Source: Bacillota bacterium
Lineage (GTDB): Bacteria > Bacillota > Clostridia > Acetivibrionales > DSM-1351
Assembly (NCBI GenBank): GCA_023417285.1
Contig: JAEZFR010000021.1
Span: 1-8,102, forward strand
DNA length: 8,102 nucleotides
Direction of reading: 5' to 3'
Part shown: positions 1-6,281 of the stretch, piece after piece
Layout of the letters: each line of letters opens with the position of its first letter
Position numbering within the stretch: the stretch's first letter is position 1
Notes under the pieces: generated by a model
Seen by the model: only the letters and a program-made list of their open reading frames with translations
Database searches by the model: none
What the model was told of the DNA's origin: nothing
Program-made: the position numbers and the translations under genes

Positions 1-85
1 GTTTATTGATCGCACAGCCAGACCTGCTCGCCGTGTCGTTGTGACACATCGGCTCGACAGGCCTCGGGAGTGCTGGGCGTTATAT
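1..85 (+). repeat. attC-like site 0, right part only
   Basis: The window opens inside an attC-like repeat. It ends with TCGGGAGTGCTGGGCG followed by core GTTATAT (79-85), the same L'/R' end as the complete copies. The inner part differs from the majority type: it holds a GTGTC/GACAC inverted repeat in CCGTGTCGTTGTGACACATC, which is shared almost exactly with the last site (near 6873-6895). The left half lies outside the window. Confidence 0.75.
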
Positions 86-216
86 GAAAGGTTTTACCCC
101 ATATACATAATTGACGTTTCCTCTGATGAATAATTTCATTTGTATATGCTGTCATAGGATAGTGCCTTAAATTCTATGATTTTGCAATTAGCATATTTTA
201 TTAGTTTGGTAGCCCT

Positions 217-228
217 TCATATAACAAT
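217..228 (+). repeat. 12-bp direct repeat, copy 1 (second candidate cassette end)
   Basis: TCATATAACAAT occurs here and again at 686-697, where it begins the next attC. This copy sits in the context CCTTCATATAACAAT. That matches the CTTC preceding other attC left cores and pairs over ten bases with the cassette start GTTATATGAA, better than the 686-697 copy does. However, no CGCACTCCCG box follows. It is either the original cassette end, now separated from its attC by inserted DNA, or a target duplication. Confidence 0.5.
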
Positions 229-271
229 ATATATTGAGTACCCAAAGTATTAATTGGTGCAGGTTTTGAAT

Positions 272-433
272 AAAAACCTTTATCAGCTCGCAGTCGCTCG
301 CTGGGATAAACCAAAAATCTTTGTCAGCTCGCAGTCGCTCGCTGGGAGAACCAAAAACCTTTGTCAGCTCGTAGTCGCTCGCTGGGAGAACCAAAAACCT
401 TTGTCTGCCCGCAGTCACTCGCTGGGAAAAACC
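272..433 (+). repeat. Four tandem ~40-bp GC-rich repeats
   Basis: Four units at 272-312, 313-352, 353-392 and 393-433 share an AAAAACCTTTGTC start, a CAGCTCGCAGTCGCTCGCTG core and a GGGAGAACC end, with a few substitutions and one-base length differences. The core has a CAGC/GCTG inverted end pair and an internal GCTCGC direct repeat. The block is much richer in GC than its surroundings and is flanked by a direct repeat TATATTGAGT (230-239 and 451-460). It keeps open frames on both strands, but no start with a ribosome binding site. It resembles an intergenic tandem repeat more than a coding one. Confidence 0.8.
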
Positions 434-687
434 AAAACCTTAAGAAGATCTATATTGAGTCTTAATAATAAAGTTATGGTATATACTACTGGCACATGGT
501 AAAATATTGAATAAATGAATATTTCTGATTATCTTTTTACATTGTTTAAGTAGGTTAAAGGCAGAAGAAATTATTGTCTGTTTGAGCACACAAGGCTAAG
601 GGGTAAAGGTTAAAGGTAAAAGTCAAAGGCTTAAAGGACTTTATTTATAGGAATCACCTAACGGTGACAAATTGAGTAAAACCCATC

Positions 688-876
688 ATATAACAATCGC
701 ACTCCCGCAAGGGCTGGCGGTAAATATTTTGGTACTGTGCCGTCTTTGGCTAGAAGTGGAAGATAGTGCTTTTAAGCGGGGATAGTGCAGATTGGTTAAT
801 CGCCCGCCAAACTCCGCTCACAGAGTCGAAGTGTCACTAGCTGCTCGCGGGTTTCGGGAGTGCGGGGGCGTTATGT
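688..876 (+). repeat. attC-like site 1 (189 bp)
   Basis: Left core ATATAAC, spacer AAT, then CGCACTCCCG. The right side has CGGGAGTGCG, spacer GGGGC, then core GTTATGT. The two 10-base L boxes are perfectly complementary, and the unequal spacers (3 and 5 bases) would form the unpaired central spacer of an attC hairpin. Inside, TGGCGG (715-720) can pair with CCGCCA. Longer than the usual 60-140 bp attC. Confidence 0.85.
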
Positions 877-935
877 GAAATCGCCACTGTCCTAACATGC
901 GATATATTGTAAATATATGAAAGGTTTTTTAAAAG

Positions 936-1778
936 ATGAATATCAAGATAATGAGCTATATATCACTTATATTATGTATAATTATGCTGGCTTCGTGTTC
1001 AAAAAACATTAATAATGAATCTACTGGAGCTTCAAATACTGTAATTATTCAAGAAAATAATTCTCCTATAATTACTGATTTCAAGTCAATATTTGATAAA
1101 AAAATAGATATCAATAGTGACGGGATAGAAGATGTAGTAAAAGTTTTCATTAATGAGGAAAACTTTCTAACTAAAATTATTGTAAATAAATTCGAGAAGG
1201 TCTACGATTTTGCTTATGCATTTGAATTAGGTACTGAAGAAGTCAGACTTGTTTCTTTAGGGAATGGTAGAAAAGCTATTTTAATTGGAACAGGCATAGA
1301 TAGTAAGGGAATGCTAAATCGTGTGAACTTTAATATGTTTGAGTTTAAAGATGATAAGGTTGAAAACTTGATTTCTTCAACTGATTTACCTATTAATATG
1401 GATGGCAATTATAGAGTTGACTATATAAGCGGAGGATATATTACCTTTGAAGATAAGGCTACTGGATTTACAGCAAGATACAAGTATCCTCCCCAATCAG
1501 TAAATCTTGATGATGAATTTAAAAAAAGACTGGAATATTTTGATGGTTACGATATTGAAAATGGCATTTATGCATGTGATTTACAAATTAAGGATTTAAA
1601 TAATGATGGTATAGATGAAATAGTTTATACTAAATTTATACCTGGACTCTTTCACAACGATGCACTAGGAATTATAGATTATACTTTTAATTTTGAAAAT
1701 GGTACATATAAAGTCCAAAAGGAAGTCTTGAGAGATTGGTGGGATAATAGGCTAATTAAGCAGATAAATATAAGCTAG
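936..1778 (+). CDS. Putative lipoprotein with two DxNxDG calcium-loop motifs
   Basis: A 280-residue protein of unassigned function, likely anchored outside the cytoplasmic membrane. Residues 1-20 form a short lysine-bearing start and a hydrophobic helix ending in a lipobox (L18-A-S-C21), so signal peptidase II cleavage and lipidation of Cys21 are expected. The mature part has two EF-hand-like loops, DINSDGIEDVV (about 58-68) and DLNNDGIDEIV (about 220-230). These are typical of FG-GAP/VCBS-like beta-propeller repeats in secreted proteins and probably bind calcium. The first follows a probable disordered linker (22-45). The ATG has a weak AAAGG about 11 bases upstream and is only 60 bases after attC 1; no alternative start preserves the signal peptide. 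Gene 1 of its cassette, with attC 2 starting 56 bases after the stop. I do not recognise a named family. Confidence 0.85.
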   Translation: MNIKIMSYISLILCIIMLASCSKNINNESTGASNTVIIQENNSPIITDFKSIFDKKIDINSDGIEDVVKVFINEENFLTKIIVNKFEKVYDFAYAFELGTEEVRLVSLGNGRKAILIGTGIDSKGMLNRVNFNMFEFKDDKVENLISSTDLPINMDGNYRVDYISGGYITFEDKATGFTARYKYPPQSVNLDDEFKKRLEYFDGYDIENGIYACDLQIKDLNNDGIDEIVYTKFIPGLFHNDALGIIDYTFNFENGTYKVQKEVLRDWWDNRLIKQINIS

Positions 1779-1833
1779 ATTATTTAACTGAAACGATTAT
1801 TTTTTAATCTCTATGAATTGTGGTAGCGACTTC

Positions 1834-2022
1834 ACATAACAATCGCACTCCCGCAAGGGCTGGCGGTAAAGATGTTGGTGCGGTGCCGTCTTTGGCTACA
1901 AGTGGTAGATAGTGCTTTTTAGCAGGGATTGTGCTGTTTTATTAGTCACCAGCCAAACTCCGCTCGCAGAGTCGAAGTGTCACTAGCTGCTCGCGGGTTT
2001 CGGGAGTGCGGGGGCGTTAGAT
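1834..2022 (+). repeat. attC-like site 2 (189 bp)
   Basis: Left core ACATAAC with AATCGCACTCCCG; right end CGGGAGTGCGGGGGC with core GTTAGAT. The left tag CACATAAC is the exact reverse complement of GTTATGTG at 870-877, the start of the cassette it closes. The interior is nearly the same as site 1, with scattered substitutions. GGCTGG near the left can pair with CCAGCC near 1948-1953, where site 1 has a different but also complementary pair. Confidence 0.88.
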
Positions 2023-2113
2023 GAAACTCTTTTATTAAAGTGCATATTATAACGATGTAAAAATTACTTATAAACGGCGAAGTTAGAAAATTTATATAGA
2101 TTGAGGTGAGAAA

Positions 2114-2629
2114 ATGGCGGCTAATGATCTTAATGTTTCCATCAGTGATGTTTACAAAAGTATTGATGATGAAATATCAAGTTTGGTGACAAAAAGTATT
2201 GTTGATTTATTTATTGAACATGGTCTTACATATAAAATCAGAATGGGGTATGGCAACATATATCGCATTTTCTGTTTTATCAAAAAGAGCAAGGAAGCCT
2301 TAATTATTAACTCTATTGGTAAGAAATTTGGCCCATTTGAGATACAAATCCGCATAAAAAACAAAACATCGTTGGACAAACTAAATTCCTACTCCGAGAA
2401 TATTAGAGACCATATTTTAAACGGTAATGATTGTAGAATGCCGCATTGCTGTAATTGTGGCAAGGAATATGTTTTCCGATATTTTGATAAAGCATATCGT
2501 AAATGCAATATGCTCTGTGACAATTTTTATTTTCGTAATCTGAAGCTTGAAGACATTGATTCCATTATGGATATAGTAAAAAATGAAATTGATTTTGATA
2601 TGCCTCAAAAGCGATGTAACGTGGTGTAA
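2114..2629 (+). CDS. Conserved-looking hypothetical protein with cysteine cluster
   Basis: A 171-residue soluble protein whose function I cannot name. The ATG follows a good ribosome binding site (GAGGTGAG, 2103-2110), which fixes the start. The first 100 residues look like a mixed alpha/beta domain without known motifs. The C-terminal third has a cysteine-rich module: C107, C112, C113 and C115 in CRMPHCCNCGKEY, then C131 and C135 in KCNMLCDNFYFRN. This spacing suggests a structural zinc site. An acidic helix with LEDIDSIMDIVKNEI follows. Similar cysteine-plus-FRN tails seem familiar from clostridial hypothetical proteins, but that is memory and not a search. It is the sole gene of its cassette, starting 91 bases after attC 2 and ending about 80 bases before attC 3. 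No signal peptide or membrane segment. Confidence 0.8.
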   Translation: MAANDLNVSISDVYKSIDDEISSLVTKSIVDLFIEHGLTYKIRMGYGNIYRIFCFIKKSKEALIINSIGKKFGPFEIQIRIKNKTSLDKLNSYSENIRDHILNGNDCRMPHCCNCGKEYVFRYFDKAYRKCNMLCDNFYFRNLKLEDIDSIMDIVKNEIDFDMPQKRCNVV

Positions 2630-2709
2630 GCATAGTTAGCTGGTATTTTACCTATTAATATTTATATAATATTAAAAAATTAAAACCTTTTTATATTAGT
2701 GGGAGCTTC

Positions 2710-2897
2710 ATCTAACAATCGCACTCTCGCAAGGGCTGGCGGTAAAGATATTGGTGAGATACCGTCTTTGGTTAGAAGTGGTAGATAGTGCTTTATAGCG
2801 AGGATAGTGCAGATTTGTTTATTGCCAGCCAAACTCCGCTCGCAGAGTCGAGGTGTCACTAGCTGCTCGCGGGTTTCGGGAGTGCTGGGCGTTAGAC
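2710..2897 (+). repeat. attC-like site 3 (188 bp)
   Basis: Left core ATCTAAC, then AATCGCACTCTCG; right end CGGGAGTGCTGGGC with core GTTAGAC. The left tag CATCTAAC exactly matches the start of its cassette (GTTAGATG, 2016-2023). One L-box position is changed (CTCTCG for CTCCCG), leaving a mismatch. An inner pair GGCTGGC / GCCAGCC (right copy about 2823-2829) is perfect here. Confidence 0.88.
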
Positions 2898-2952
2898 GAA
2901 AAAGCTTTAATAAATGAAACTTAAATCCAAAAATAGTTGAAAAGAGGTAAAA

Positions 2953-3846
2953 ATGTACAGTCAAGTTAAATCTAGAAATTTGAATTTTTTTGAATTATCT
3001 ATAATAAGCTTAAAGGCCTTTTTTAACAGAATAATAGATATATTTATATTAGTCATTTTGATTAATATTCCTATTAGAATAGCTGATTTATTTATTTCAA
3101 GTTTTATCATTGATACTAGAGAACATTTTTTTATTAGCTTGTTAATGACTATTCTAGAGGGGTTTATTTTATTAATACCCACTATATCAGTAATTTTAAT
3201 TATTAGTAATGAAATTAATGGTTATAAATTTAAACTCAGCAAAATATTTAGCAAGTCAATATCTTTGTGGAAGGGAGCAGTAATAACAAATGTAATTGAG
3301 GGTATTATAACATTTTTATTATTTATACTTTTAATAATACCTGGAATAGTTTGGAGTGTTTACTACATATTCTCGATGCAAGCTGTTACATTTGAAAATT
3401 TAAGGGGGAAAGAAGCTTTAGACTATAGTAAGTCGTTAGTTAAAGGACAATGGTGGAAAGTATTTTTGATTTTTTTACCATATGCAATAATATATTTTGC
3501 TATATTTTGGTTTCTAAAAACCCCTAATGCATTTGGGGAAGTGAATACATTAAGTATCATCGTTATTCCTATCAGAGAACTTGTAAATGTCTTCTTAGTT
3601 GTAGTAACTAGTATTTTATATATTAATATTCAGCACACCAATACTCAAACTATAGAAAAACTAAGTATGCCCGAATTTGTAATTTCTAAAATAGGTGTTG
3701 AAATAGATGATAGAGAGGTTGATTTTGATTATCAACCAGAATACTCGGAGTTAGTATGTCAAAATTGCGGCGCAAGTCTTGTAGAGTTTTATGAAATTTG
3801 TCCTGAGTGTGGTAAAGATACTGTGAATAAGGACTTAATAGAGTAA
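2953..3846 (+). CDS. Multi-pass membrane protein (YciC/DUF975-like) with C-terminal zinc ribbon
   Basis: A 297-residue integral membrane protein. Hydrophobic segments lie at about 28-50, 60-86, 108-142 (broken by a Pro-Gly), 168-188 and 200-226. The stretch LLIIPGIVWSVYYIFSMQAV, followed by E, a small loop, A-LDYSKSLVKGQWWKVF (to about 171), is the recognisable signature of the YciC/DUF975 and glycerophosphodiester phosphodiesterase membrane-domain group, whose biochemical role is mostly unknown. The cytoplasmic tail ends in a zinc ribbon with C269-x2-C272 and C283-x2-C286, a common add-on in Firmicute membrane proteins. Start: ATG just after AAGAGGT, 55 bases beyond attC 3. It is the only gene in its cassette; attC 4 begins 25 bases after the stop. 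The family assignment is by motif memory, so moderate. Confidence 0.85.
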   Translation: MYSQVKSRNLNFFELSIISLKAFFNRIIDIFILVILINIPIRIADLFISSFIIDTREHFFISLLMTILEGFILLIPTISVILIISNEINGYKFKLSKIFSKSISLWKGAVITNVIEGIITFLLFILLIIPGIVWSVYYIFSMQAVTFENLRGKEALDYSKSLVKGQWWKVFLIFLPYAIIYFAIFWFLKTPNAFGEVNTLSIIVIPIRELVNVFLVVVTSILYINIQHTNTQTIEKLSMPEFVISKIGVEIDDREVDFDYQPEYSELVCQNCGASLVEFYEICPECGKDTVNKDLIE

Positions 3847-3871
3847 TTTTGGTTTTATGATATGCTTCTTC

Positions 3872-3954
3872 GTCTAACAATCGCACTCCCGCAAGGGCTG
3901 GCGCAGTAGGTGAAGGATGATGCCGTACAAAAGATATCGCAGAGGGCGTTAGCC
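3872..3954 (+). repeat. attC-like site 4, internally deleted (83 bp)
   Basis: The left half is normal: core GTCTAAC (tag CGTCTAAC, exact match to cassette start GTTAGACG at 2891-2898), AATCGCACTCCCGC and AAGGGCTGGCG. The right half is almost gone: after a TGATGCCGTAC stretch that echoes the usual interior, the site closes with CGCAGAGGGC and core GTTAGCC. The CGGGAGTGCG L' box is missing, so the L stem cannot form normally. About 100 bp shorter than its relatives. Confidence 0.72.
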
Positions 3955-4232
3955 GAAAGACCCATACATTCGATGGTAAAATTGTAGGGAGTACCTTTCG
4001 TATATGGTTGCGTTCAATCAAAGATTGTACATACTAGGCAGGCTGAGGCATTATAACGAAGTAAGTTTAGATAGTGTTTTTATAGAGTCAAGGCTAATTA
4101 CATAGGCAAACGTCAAACTGCAGTGGCAATATCAAGTGAGAAATGATAGGAAGCACAGTGCGGTAGAAATTTTTTAATAAATGCAATGTACATGAAGATA
4201 ATAACAAGAATAAAATAGGGGGAGTATAGAGC
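3955..4232 (+). other. Long cassette leader with possible attC-interior remnant
   Basis: This 278-base leader is three to five times longer than those of the other cassettes and holds no convincing gene. Around 4066-4085, TTTAGATAGTGTTTTTATAG resembles the attC interior GGTAGATAGTGCTTTTTAGC (site 2, about 1903-1922), and CAAACT at 4114-4119 recalls the CAAACTCCGC that follows it in complete sites. It may hold debris of another attC or a promoter for the downstream gene. I see no clear -35/-10 pair. Confidence 0.3.
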
Positions 4233-4580
4233 ATGGCTAAAGTGAATGGTTTTGAATTAATATGTCCTGTTTGTGCAGGTAAGAGGTTTAACAGAAGGTC
4301 TAGTTTGCTTAACACAAGAGGCTTGACTTTTATAGGCTTAGATTGGGCTAATCAAAGTGCAATAAATTATATATGTGATTGTTGTGGGTATATATTTTGG
4401 TTTATGGATGATGGTAGAGAATATGTAGAAAAATATTATGAAGAAAAGGAAGCTGAAGAACAAGATATTTCTATTGATTATGAAACATCAGAAGCAGAAA
4501 TTGATGAGTGCCCAGTTTGTTTTTGTAAACTTGATTTAAATCAGGATAAATGTTCAAATTGTGGACATAGTTTTAAATAA
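4233..4580 (+). CDS. Small protein with two zinc-ribbon modules
   Basis: A 115-residue soluble, acidic protein of unknown function. The N-terminal module has C11-x2-C14 (CPVC) and C48-x-C50-C51 (CDCCGY), separated by a basic loop with NRRSSLLNTRG, similar to small nucleic-acid-associated zinc ribbons. A glutamate-rich, probably helical linker (about 61-91) joins it to a short C-terminal ribbon with C93-x2-C96 (CPVC) and C107-x2-C110 (CSNCG). Each module can coordinate one zinc. The start is fixed by a strong GGGGGAG eight bases upstream. It is the only gene in its cassette. Nucleic-acid or protein binding is an inference from the fold type; no catalytic motif is visible. Confidence 0.83.
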   Translation: MAKVNGFELICPVCAGKRFNRRSSLLNTRGLTFIGLDWANQSAINYICDCCGYIFWFMDDGREYVEKYYEEKEAEEQDISIDYETSEAEIDECPVCFCKLDLNQDKCSNCGHSFK

Positions 4581-4759
4581 TTTATTTGGTACCCTTTTTA
4601 TAGCTCGTGTGAAGACCCCTCAGCCACCCGATAAAATTATGTCTTAGGAGTTAGTCATGAGGTAATACTATTAAGTCATAAAGCCTTAATTTAGTATTGT
4701 AGTAAGTAATGTAAATGATAACCGCTCAAGAGCGCGGAAAGGGATTAACGAAGTCCTTC
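4581..4759 (+). other. Noncoding cassette tail with small hairpins
   Basis: Between the zinc-ribbon gene and attC 5 there is no ORF. Two short inverted repeats are visible: CGCTC-AA-GAGCG (4723-4734) and CGAAG-T-CCTTCG just before the attC core (4749-4760). Neither is followed by a T run, so I do not call a terminator. Confidence 0.4.
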
Positions 4760-4947
4760 GGCTAAAATTCGCACTCCCGCCAGGGCTGGCGGTAAAGCTG
4801 TTGGTGCGGTGCCGTATTTGGTTACATGTGGTAGATAGTGCTTTTTAGCAGGGATAGTGCAGATTTGCTGTTCGCCACCAAACTCCGCTCGCAGAGCCTT
4901 TGTGTCACTAAGTGCTCGCGGGTTTCGGGAGTGCGGGGGCGTTCTAC
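4760..4947 (+). repeat. attC-like site 5 (188 bp), altered left core
   Basis: The left core is GGCTAAA instead of GGCTAAC, followed by ATTCGCACTCCCG. The right end is CGGGAGTGCGGGGGC with core GTTCTAC. The left tag CGGCTAA still pairs with the start of its cassette (GTTAGCCG, 3948-3955). The right core has CTA where RRR is usual, yet the far end of that cassette (CGTAGAAC, 6020-6027) is exactly complementary. Interior similar to sites 1-3. Confidence 0.85.
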
Positions 4948-5040
4948 GAAATCAGATGCATTGAGTTTTGTGCGTTTATTGTAGATTCTTAAGTACATAT
5001 ATTTAAATTATGATGCAATACGAGGAGGAAGTTTAAGAAA

Positions 5041-5823
5041 ATGAATAGTACAGAATTGAAATTTGGTATTCAATCTGATTTATCAGTATTTGCTGATACG
5101 TTAGTTGAAATGACATGGGAGGAAGTAAAAGCATCAGGAGAAAGAGGAGATAGTGTTATATTTCCAATTGCAGTTGTTGAGGCTCATGGGCCTCATATGG
5201 ATTTAAGTGCAGATATTTATTATGCATATCTATTTAGTAGATTTCTTAAAAAGAATCTATGTGCAAAAGATATTAATACTGTTATTGCTCCACCATATTA
5301 TTGGGGAATTAATAGTGCAACGGAGAAATATCCAGGTTCTTTTACAGTTCGTCCAGAAACATTTAAAGCGATTATGTTTGATATTTTTAGTTCTCTTAAA
5401 GAATGGGGATTTTCTAAAGTGTTTATAGTAAATGCTCATGGAGATAATAAACATACTGATGCAATTGATGAATCTATAAATGAGATTGAGCATAAGTTAA
5501 ATATGCAAGTTTACCGTATGGATAACTTAAATATACAAATAGATAATAAACCTGACTTCCCAGAACAAAGAGAAGGTCGTTTTGAGCCTGATATACATGC
5601 TGGATCAATTGAAACAGCGACAATGTATGCATTTTACCCTCAAAAAGTTAGGAAGGAGATTGCTTTAAATTTGGAACCACAAAAAGCATTTGATCCTTTT
5701 GCATATTGCGGAGATCCTGCTAGTTTTGTTTTGGAAAAAAATATTATTGAATACTTTCAAGCAAATGTTGAGTTAGATTCTTTAAAAATAAAAACTATAC
5801 TTAATAATGATAAGAATATTTAG
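5041..5823 (+). CDS. Creatininase-family metal-dependent amidohydrolase
   Basis: A 260-residue cytoplasmic protein of the creatininase/formamidase superfamily, whose members hydrolyse cyclic amides or formamides at a two-metal site; the substrate here cannot be told. The family signatures occur in order: E47-A-H49-G-P-H with D58 (FPIAVVEAHGPHMDLSAD, first metal ligands), YPGSFTV (97-103), GFSKVFIVNAHGDN (123-136) with H133, and DIHAGSIETA (184-193) with H187 and E191. The length matches the family (about 240-260). HGDN replaces the common HGGN: D135 falls where creatininase itself has a metal-binding glutamate, so it may add a ligand. The ATG follows AGGAGG by 12 bases, a slightly long gap, but no nearer in-frame start is evident. 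Sole clear gene of its cassette. Confidence 0.92.
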   Translation: MNSTELKFGIQSDLSVFADTLVEMTWEEVKASGERGDSVIFPIAVVEAHGPHMDLSADIYYAYLFSRFLKKNLCAKDINTVIAPPYYWGINSATEKYPGSFTVRPETFKAIMFDIFSSLKEWGFSKVFIVNAHGDNKHTDAIDESINEIEHKLNMQVYRMDNLNIQIDNKPDFPEQREGRFEPDIHAGSIETATMYAFYPQKVRKEIALNLEPQKAFDPFAYCGDPASFVLEKNIIEYFQANVELDSLKIKTILNNDKNI

Positions 5824-5896
5824 TGTAGATATCAATTATTATGATACCTTATCAAAGGATTTATCTAAAGCAGGTAAGGTGATTTTATATCCTTGA
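5807..5896 (+). CDS. Possible 29-residue ORF overlapping the end of the creatininase gene
   Basis: An ATG at 5807 in the +1 frame, inside the last codons of the creatininase gene, opens a short frame reading MIRIFSVDINYYDTLSKDLS and ending at a TGA at 5894-5896. There is no strong ribosome binding site, but stop-start overlap allows translational coupling. It could be a tiny peptide, the stump of a truncated second gene, or chance. Low confidence. Confidence 0.15.
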   Translation: MIRIFSVDINYYDTLSKDLSKAGKVILYP

Positions 5897-6020
5897 ATAT
5901 GAAAAGATAATATCTAAATAAGATGAAATGGTGTAAATGAAATAATTCGTTGTATTTATAAATTGCGAATAATATGAGGTTTAAGTAATGCTGTAAATAA
6001 GAAAGCAAGCATCTGACATC
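5897..6020 (+). other. Noncoding tail of the creatininase cassette
   Basis: AT-rich sequence before attC 6 with no ORF, hairpin or T-run terminator that I can support. Confidence 0.4.
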
Positions 6021-6205
6021 GTAGAACAAGTGCACTCCCGCAAGGGCTTACGCCAATGGAAGGTGCTGTTTTTTTAGAGATTACGAAGGCAAGGCATAGA
6101 TAAACTTTTCTGGCGAGTTGGTACTGTAAGGCTACAGTCAAGCCCGCCAACGGAGTCAAAGTGTCACTAGCTGCTCGCGGGTTACGGGAGTGCAGGGCGT
6201 TAGGC
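6021..6205 (+). repeat. attC-like site 6 (185 bp)
   Basis: Left core GTAGAAC, then AAGTGCACTCCCGC; right end ACGGGAGTGCAGGGC with core GTTAGGC. TGCACTCCCG and CGGGAGTGCA pair perfectly: the first L-box base changed on both sides relative to sites 1, 2 and 5 (CG to TA), a compensatory change. The interior has diverged and begins GGGCTTACGCC, but it retains GTGTCACTAGCTGCTCGCGG near the right. Confidence 0.87.
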
Positions 6206-6281
6206 GAAAGACAGTTTTCATTTAAAAATGGTTATTCAAGAACAAGGAATATGGTTATCCTTACTAAACCGGAGGTACAGT

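Larger units (their letters stand above)
80..694 (+). other. Cassette 0, no convincing protein gene
   Basis: This cassette runs from tag TTATATG (80-86) to a matching CATATAAC at 687-694. I see no ORF with a ribosome binding site and protein-like composition on either strand; the possible ORFs are by-products of the tandem repeats at 272-433. Other contents: a second copy of the end tag at 218-225, a purine-rich stretch at about 600-640 made of variations on GGTAAAGGTTAAAGG, and a small hairpin TCACC-TAAC-GGTGA at 654-667. Cassettes without ORFs are known in integrons and may carry RNA or promoters, but nothing here identifies one. Insertion or deletion damage is equally possible. Confidence 0.55.

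Noticed and set aside
111..148. Promoter starting with TTGACG in cassette 0
   Set aside because: A fair -35, but no acceptable -10 at 16-18 bases; the nearest TATATG is too far downstream.
188..502. Open frames on both strands across the 40-bp repeats
   Set aside because: They are open only because the tandem units contain no stops in those frames. There is no ribosome binding site, and composition is repeat-driven.
1795..1809. Terminator after the lipoprotein gene (GATT-ATTTTTT-AATC)
   Set aside because: The stem is four or five weak base pairs, with the T run in the loop rather than after the stem.
2680..4021. Minus-strand ORFs at 2680-2964 and 3686-4021
   Set aside because: They read through attC-like repeats in reverse and share a similar peptide (VRLLDE) only because the repeats are alike. 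No ribosome binding sites.
5207..5493. ORFs in other frames within the creatininase gene
   Set aside because: Shadows of the clearly supported gene at 5041-5823.
6228..6281. Longer N-terminus for the SUKH protein
   Set aside because: The ATG at 6228 has no Shine-Dalgarno, while GGAGG sits six bases before the ATG at 6282, where family similarity begins.
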